From positions 1 to 11,198 of the forward strand of contig RQSC01000857.1 of NCBI GenBank assembly GCA_013416795.1: a stretch of DNA of 11,198 bases. Direction: 5' to 3'. Source of the DNA: Prasinococcaceae sp. CCMP 1430 (lineage: Eukaryota > Prasinodermophyta > Palmophyllophyceae > Prasinococcales > Prasinococcaceae). Shown here in pieces: positions 6,941-11,198 of the stretch. The notes under the pieces are model-generated. The model was not told the DNA's origin. It did no database searches and saw only the letters and a program-made list of their open reading frames with translations. The stretch's first letter is position 1. Each line of letters opens with the position of its first letter. The translations under genes were made by a program, and so were the position numbers.

Positions 6941-9400
6941 TCACGTGGCGAACGATGCTGCGACGCCATCCGCCCATCCGCACTCGAAGAAGGCGTGCAC
7001 GAGCTCCGAAGAGCTCGCGTCCAGCAGGGGCTGCATCGAGCGGGCCGCCGGCGCAGCTGAGCGCAAGGAGGAGGGCAGAGGCATAGCAAAGGACGCAGAG
7101 CCAGCACTGGCGGGATCACACGAGATCGTCAACGAGTCGCTGTGCGCCGCGGCACGGTCCATTGCCGTGCCTCCTCTGCCGCTCCCCTCAACCCCGTCGT
7201 CTTCCAGCTCAACTTCGAGCATTGCTTGCATGTCTCCGCTCGAGCACATCTCCTCAAGGCAGCGCATGCGGCCGCCATCGATGCCGTCGTTATCCTCGTC
7301 CTCACCGGAGCTCTCGAGCTCGCTTTCGAGCAAAGCGCGCATGCCACCGCTCGCGCACATGTCCGCGAGGCTCAGCAGCTCACCGCCGTGGGCGTCGGCG
7401 TGCGCTGCAGGCCTCTTGCAGGCCGCCGCGCTCGCACTTGACTCGCCGCCGATGCCGGCGTAGGCGACACCCCTGGCAACCACAGCGGCTCCAGCGTCGT
7501 CGGCGTCAGCCGCCACGACCTGCGATGCCAGAGCCTCAGCCTGCTTGCCGTGCACGCGCGTCCCAAACGAGGCGAGCGCTGCGGCGCGCCCACCCACGCG
7601 CGGGCCCGCTGCGCCGCGGTCGGCCACAGCGTACTCTACGTGCGCACTGTCACCGAGCCTCTCTGGCAGGGGTCGAATTTCGCTGCCCGCCGCCGCGTGC
7701 AGCGCAGTGAGCGCAGCCACGTCCCTCTGCTGCACCACTGTCACCGCGACGCCAAGCGTGCCGAAGCGACCAGCGCGCCCGAGGCGATGCATGTATGTCG
7801 AGGCACCGCCCGACTCGAACACCGCCGCGGCGGCCGCGGTGGCAAGCTCGGCGGCAGCATGGGCTGACGAGCTGGCGGTGGCGCTGTCGGGGGGGTCCAC
7901 CCCCCGTGACGCGAGCATCTGCGCGCTCTGGGCAGCACTCGCGCAGGGCGCACGTCCAGCGTATGTATTCGCGCCGGCCACGTGCGCGTCTTGCAGCGCA
8001 CCGAGGCTGATGACCAGATTCACGTGCTCCAGATCCACCCCCCTCGCGAGCAAGTCGGTGGAGATGAGCACACGCAGCGACAGCTCGCGCATGCGCGCCA
8101 TCGCCTGCGCGCGCTTGCGCTGGGCCATGCTGCCCGTGATGAGGCCTGCCGAGATGCCCGCGGCGCGCAGGCGCTCGCTGAGGGCGGCGGCGGTCGCACG
8201 GCGGCGGGTAAACACAACGGCCTGGTGAAAGGGCACGGAGCGAAGCACAGAGGCCACGCAGGCGAGCTGAGCGGAGACGCCACCGTCGATGCAGCCGGGT
8301 GTCGCGCCCGCATCCGCGGCGACGTAGAACTGGCGCACGCCCTCGAGCGCCCGCGCCGCACGCTCCCCACAGAGCATCACGCGGCGCGGCTGTGGCGTCG
8401 CACGCATCAGCGCTTCCACTCGCTCCAGCGCGGCACCGCCGAAGGTCGCGGAGAGCGCCAGCGTCTGGCGGCGCGAGGGCGGCGGGCAGTGCTCCAGCAC
8501 TGCGCGCGTGTGATGGGTCAGAGCATCGCCGCCTTCAATGCCCGGGTCGCCGCGATCGCCACTGCCCTCGGGCCCAGGACGCTCGTCGTGTCGCCCTCGA
8601 GGGTCCTCCGCTGGTAGGCCGCGGCCGCCGTGGCGCCCACGCCCGGCGCTGACGAGCTTGTCCGCCTCGTCCAGCACGAGCAATCTGAGCTCGCTCGCAT
8701 CGATGGCACCCGACGCCATGAGCTGAGCAAGCCTGCCAGGCGTTCCGATTGCCACGTCAAGCCCAGCGCGCGCGACCTCCAGGTCTGAAGCAAACGGCAC
8801 GCCGCCAACGAAGCTACGTAGCCGTGGCGCGCGCTCGGCGGCGTGCGCGCTCAGGGCACGCAGCACGCCGAGCGTCTGCGCGGCGAGCTCGCGGGTTGGG
8901 GCGAGAAGCAAAGAATGCGGGCGCGCCGGGGCACCGACACCAGCGTCGCCAGGTCCGCTTCTTTCGCCGGATGCAAGCCCGCCCTCGGCGCCACCCGGGA
9001 TCGTGCCCTCGGCGCCCGCTCCGCGGCGACCGAACGCGTCGCCAGCAGCAGCGTTGGCGGCGGTAGGGTCGCCGCCACCCCGCGGCGCGGCCGCTGACGG
9101 CCCCGTCGCTCGCTGCTGACGAACCCTCTCGTGCTCCTCGATGACCGCGAGCGCGAATACGAGTGTCTTCCCCGTACCTGCCTTGGCCTGCACGATGGTG
9201 TCCGCCCCCGCGAGCGCATGGGGGAGCGCGCGTGCCTGAACGGGGGAGGGCGACGCGAACCCGCAAGCGCGGAGGGCAGCGAGCGTCTCTGGGCGTAGGC
9301 CGAGGTCGCTGAAGCGCACACCGGCGCCATCCACACCAACGCTCGCGCGCACATCGGATGTGCGGTGCCGCGTGTCGGGCGCGTGTGACACTCGCGGCAT
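6941..9400 (-). CDS. DDX20: DEAD-box RNA helicase, DDX20/Gemin3-like
   Basis: 819 residues from ATG 9400; an in-frame ATG at 9619 would add 73 Arg/Ala-rich residues. All helicase motifs are visible: Q motif region VRFSDLGL...PSPVQ (28-55), motif I AKAGTGKT (72-79), Ia APTRELA (167-173), Ib TPGR (220-223), II DEAD (244-247), III SAT (317-319), IV VVFTRR (395-400), V STDLLARGVD (447-456), VI HRLGRAGRFG (538-547). The wording around them (PSPVQ, IVQAKAGTGKT, PFHQAVVF, TYMHRLGRAGRFGTLG) is closest, as far as I can judge by eye, to DDX20/Gemin3. In animals that protein works with the SMN complex in snRNP assembly. Three low-complexity insertions interrupt the core (about 90-163, 250-300, 467-533). 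The C-terminal region is not that of human Gemin3; it carries a duplicated acidic motif (678-697 and 714-734). DEAD-box identity is certain, subfamily likely. Confidence 0.88.
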   Translation of the reverse strand: MPRVSHAPDTRHRTSDVRASVGVDGAGVRFSDLGLRPETLAALRACGFASPSPVQARALPHALAGADTIVQAKAGTGKTLVFALAVIEEHERVRQQRATGPSAAAPRGGGDPTAANAAAGDAFGRRGAGAEGTIPGGAEGGLASGERSGPGDAGVGAPARPHSLLLAPTRELAAQTLGVLRALSAHAAERAPRLRSFVGGVPFASDLEVARAGLDVAIGTPGRLAQLMASGAIDASELRLLVLDEADKLVSAGRGRHGGRGLPAEDPRGRHDERPGPEGSGDRGDPGIEGGDALTHHTRAVLEHCPPPSRRQTLALSATFGGAALERVEALMRATPQPRRVMLCGERAARALEGVRQFYVAADAGATPGCIDGGVSAQLACVASVLRSVPFHQAVVFTRRRATAAALSERLRAAGISAGLITGSMAQRKRAQAMARMRELSLRVLISTDLLARGVDLEHVNLVISLGALQDAHVAGANTYAGRAPCASAAQSAQMLASRGVDPPDSATASSSAHAAAELATAAAAAVFESGGASTYMHRLGRAGRFGTLGVAVTVVQQRDVAALTALHAAAGSEIRPLPERLGDSAHVEYAVADRGAAGPRVGGRAAALASFGTRVHGKQAEALASQVVAADADDAGAAVVARGVAYAGIGGESSASAAACKRPAAHADAHGGELLSLADMCASGGMRALLESELESSGEDEDNDGIDGGRMRCLEEMCSSGDMQAMLEVELEDDGVEGSGRGGTAMDRAAAHSDSLTISCDPASAGSASFAMPLPSSLRSAAPAARSMQPLLDASSSELVHAFFECGWADGVAASFAT
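7199..7369 (-). repeat. Duplicated 20-residue acidic motif in the helicase C terminus
   Basis: Residues 678-697 (LADMCASGGMRALLESELES) and 714-734 (around LEEMCSSGDMQAMLEVELE) are two copies, 36 residues apart, of a pattern L-x-[DE]-M-C-[AS]-S-G-[GD]-M-[RQ]-A-[LM]-L-E-x-E-L-E. Each is followed by an acidic linker. The DNA of the two copies has diverged more than the protein, which points to constraint on the peptide. Confidence 0.75.
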
Positions 9401-9790
9401 CGCTGCGGTTGTGGCAACTGGGAGAACAAGCGGGCCGAGGTCGAGGCCACGCAGCCACGCGGCCACGCAGCCGGGCGGCCGCGCAGCCGCGCAGCCGCGC
9501 AGCGCAAGTGTTGTGGCGAACGGCGCCCACGCGCTTTGCTCGGATCTTTTAAGGCCGCGGGAGCATCGTGCGGGACCGGCTCGGCGGCCCCCCTTGGCAT
9601 TTGGCACAGTGCTGCGCATCTGCACCCAGTGCACCGCACAAAGCACGAGCGTGGTGCAGGGCCCTCTTCGGTGGCGCGTCGGCACACGCGCGCACGCATA
9701 CACAGCCCGTCTTCCCTCTCGCTAGGTGACACGCGCATGCAACGCGGCGCAAACGTGCGGTCGAGTGCACAACCAGCATTTCTTTACTGA
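9401..9790. other. Region between the helicase and the SPRY gene
   Basis: It holds the 5' flank of the helicase and the 3' flank of the SPRY gene. The helicase frame remains open up to 9703, with one ATG at 9619, so an N-terminal extension is possible. On the minus strand CTTAAAAGATC (about 9544-9554) resembles a TATA-type element roughly 145 bases before ATG 9400, which would favour the shorter protein. The evidence is weak. No other gene seen. Confidence 0.4.
9448..9506. repeat. Short tandem GC repeat (CGCAGCC units)
   Basis: Imperfect tandem units of the type CGCAGCCG/CGCAGCCACG, the last three nearly perfect, lie just upstream of the preferred helicase start. It is probably 5' UTR. If the ATG at 9619 were used it would encode an Arg/Ala/Gly-rich stretch. 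Confidence 0.7.
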
Positions 9791-9795
9791 TTACA
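9791..9795 (-). terminator. TGTAA after the SPRY gene stop
   Basis: TGTAA on the minus strand, nine bases after the TAG, in a locally AT-richer stretch (about 9775-9810). Possible poly(A) signal of the algal type. Confidence 0.3.
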
Positions 9796-9804
9796 GCTGC
9801 GTGT

Positions 9805-11145
9805 CTATCGCACCCTACCCTTGCCCTTGCCGGCGCTCGCCTGCGCAAGCGCTCGGCGCTCCTGCTGCGCCGCAAGCTCCTCGGGCGGCGCGCCCCCGAG
9901 CTCGAGAAGAGGCTTGAAGTGCACCGCGTCGCACATTGGCAACACCCCGTCGACGCGCACCGACTTGCCATCGACCGAGACGGGCCTGCACTGGGGCTCG
10001 CTATACGCTCCCTCCTCTGCAGAGCTTTCGCCGTGCTGCGCGCCCTCGCCCTGTCGCTCTTGCTCCTGCAGCTCGTCCTGGGGAACATCCGACTTCTCCT
10101 GTTCCTTCCCCGCGCCACCTGGCGCCGCGGGGTCGTCCCACGGCCTGCTCGCGAACTCGACGCCCTCGGGCGCGCACTTGAAGCTCGGGCCAAAGTTGAA
10201 GTCTATGGACGCGGGTCGCGCGGCGTCGCCTGTCGCTGCAGCGTCCGTGTAGAGCGATCCCGCGGGAAAGTAGACATCCTGCGCGAGGCCTTCGTAGGCG
10301 ACACCCTGGCAGACGCCGTTCTTGTAGAAGGCCACGCACGCGCCCTCGAGGGGCGCGCGCTTGTCGTCGCCCTCGTGGCGCTCGGCGTACACCTCGCGCT
10401 TGTACTTGCAGAGGCGCAGCGGCGCGCGGCGGGGCAGCTGTGCGCGTGGGGGCAGCACGACCAGGCAGCCGATGACGTCCCCCTCGGCGTAGGGCTCGCC
10501 ATAGTACTTGCGCCGCGCGGCGTGCACGCGCATGCCGTTGACGTCGCGGTACGCGTACGAGTTTGCGTCGTAGCCGACGGGCGCATGCAGCTCCGCACGG
10601 TGGCTCGCCCAGCCCAGGCGGCTGTGGCCGGTGGGGCCGAGCGTGGCGATTGTGATCTCGAAGTACCAGCGCCCGTACTCCACGCCGTGGGTAGCGCGGC
10701 ACATGCGGTACCCCTTAGTGGAGCTCATGCGCAGGAGGTCGTCGCTCAGGCGGATGCAGCTCGTGTGCGCGGCGCCCGCTCGGCTGAGGCACACGCGCTC
10801 GGCGATGCCGTCAATGGCCGGCTCGCCGAGCCGGCAGCGCGGCACGCGCGAGATGAGCAGCGTGGGCTCGTCGGCGCCGGCGCCGGCGCCCGCACCGGCG
10901 CCCTTCTCGCGCGCCTCTCGCTCGTAGCGCATCGCCTGCGCGCGCGCCTTAGCCTTGGCCGTCTGCCAGCTCGTCCTCTTCTTGTTGGACGGCGCTCCCC
11001 CCGCAGGGGGGCGCCGCTCGCGCTTGCTGCCCTTGCCGCCGCCGCCGCCGCCGCGCTGCTTGGGCATCGCGGCCGGCTTGCCTGCGGCGAGCGCCGCCGC
11101 GATGGCGGCATCGCGGGAGGTGTCGGGGGCTGCCACGTTCGCCAT
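9805..11145 (-). CDS. ASH2: ASH2/TRAUCO-like SPRY protein of the COMPASS H3K4 methyltransferase complex
   Basis: 446 residues from the first ATG (11145); the frame is open to the window edge, so a longer N terminus cannot be excluded. ASH2L/Bre2/TRAUCO is a core subunit that, with RbBP5 and WDR5, stimulates SET1/MLL histone H3K4 methylation in the nucleus. The SPRY domain spans about 118-330. Signature blocks are STKGYRMCRATHGV (132-145), WYFEITI (150-156), RLGWA (166-170), PVGYDANSYAYRD (179-191), GDVIG (222-226), FYKNGVCQGVAY (263-274), VYFPAGSLY (281-289) and NFGPSFK (317-323). These read closest to the plant protein TRAUCO/ASH2R, which likewise has SPRY without the PHD and winged-helix part of animal ASH2L. 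The N terminus is basic and disordered (Gly run 32-37, KRER, NKKR; Gly-Ala repeat 82-91) and may carry a nuclear localisation signal. The tail after 335 is acidic and Gln/Glu-rich, ending in a Lys/Arg cluster. The stop is TAG at 9805-9807. Confidence 0.88.
   Translation of the reverse strand: MANVAAPDTSRDAAIAAALAAGKPAAMPKQRGGGGGGKGSKRERRPPAGGAPSNKKRTSWQTAKAKARAQAMRYEREAREKGAGAGAGAGADEPTLLISRVPRCRLGEPAIDGIAERVCLSRAGAAHTSCIRLSDDLLRMSSTKGYRMCRATHGVEYGRWYFEITIATLGPTGHSRLGWASHRAELHAPVGYDANSYAYRDVNGMRVHAARRKYYGEPYAEGDVIGCLVVLPPRAQLPRRAPLRLCKYKREVYAERHEGDDKRAPLEGACVAFYKNGVCQGVAYEGLAQDVYFPAGSLYTDAAATGDAARPASIDFNFGPSFKCAPEGVEFASRPWDDPAAPGGAGKEQEKSDVPQDELQEQERQGEGAQHGESSAEEGAYSEPQCRPVSVDGKSVRVDGVLPMCDAVHFKPLLELGGAPPEELAAQQERRALAQASAGKGKGRVR
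10873..10903. repeat. GGCGCC tandem repeat in the SPRY gene
   Basis: Repeats of GGCGCC/GGCGCCC encode the alternating Gly-Ala run (about residues 82-91) between the basic N terminus and the SPRY domain. It is a microsatellite-like linker whose length could vary between strains. Confidence 0.75.
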
Positions 11146-11198
11146 CACGCCCCCTCTGGCCGCGGACGTGCTGGACACGGGCCCCCGCGCAGCTGCGC

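Noticed and set aside
9448-9506. CRISPR-like array
   Set aside because: The units are short, contiguous and without spacers; it is a simple GC-rich tandem repeat in a eukaryotic gene flank.

Overview
The window looks like nuclear DNA of a GC-rich microbial eukaryote, most likely a unicellular alga (haptophyte-, prasinophyte- or chlorophyte-like; I cannot fix the lineage). The reasons are eukaryote-only protein families (TRAPPC12, an ASH2/TRAUCO SPRY protein, a DDX20-like DEAD-box helicase), canonical GT-AG introns, long Ala/Gly/Pro/Ser low-complexity stretches, very high GC, and no bacterial operon signals. One ambiguous base (N at 749) suggests a draft assembly.

Layout. 71-2352 (+): an FSP1/AIFM2-like FAD/NAD(P)H oxidoreductase with an N-terminal membrane segment and a 201-bp intron. 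Its 5' part is disturbed by a perfect 107-bp direct repeat (118-224 = 750-856), with the N directly beside the second copy. 2395-2520 (-): a short coding-like exon, convergent with the oxidoreductase and easy to miss. 2856-4127 (+): an unrecognised coiled-coil, low-complexity protein. From 4422 to the right edge everything is on the minus strand. In transcription order from the right these are an ASH2/TRAUCO-type SPRY protein of the COMPASS histone H3K4 methyltransferase core (9805-11145), a DDX20/Gemin3-like DEAD-box helicase (6941-9400, possibly starting at 9619), an unrecognised membrane protein with one predicted intron (5782-6668), and TRAPPC12, a TPR subunit of the TRAPPIII tethering complex (4422-5537).

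The genes do not form an obvious pathway. They cover quinone redox protection, chromatin methylation, RNP assembly or RNA remodelling, and membrane traffic, as expected of compact ordinary eukaryotic gene order. I see no mobile element, CRISPR array, rRNA, tRNA or biosynthetic cluster. The points most worth a second look are the repeat/N junction in the oxidoreductase, the hidden minus-strand exon, the expanded loops and duplicated acidic C-terminal motif of the helicase, the orphan membrane protein, and TGTAA motifs at the 3' ends of three minus-strand genes.
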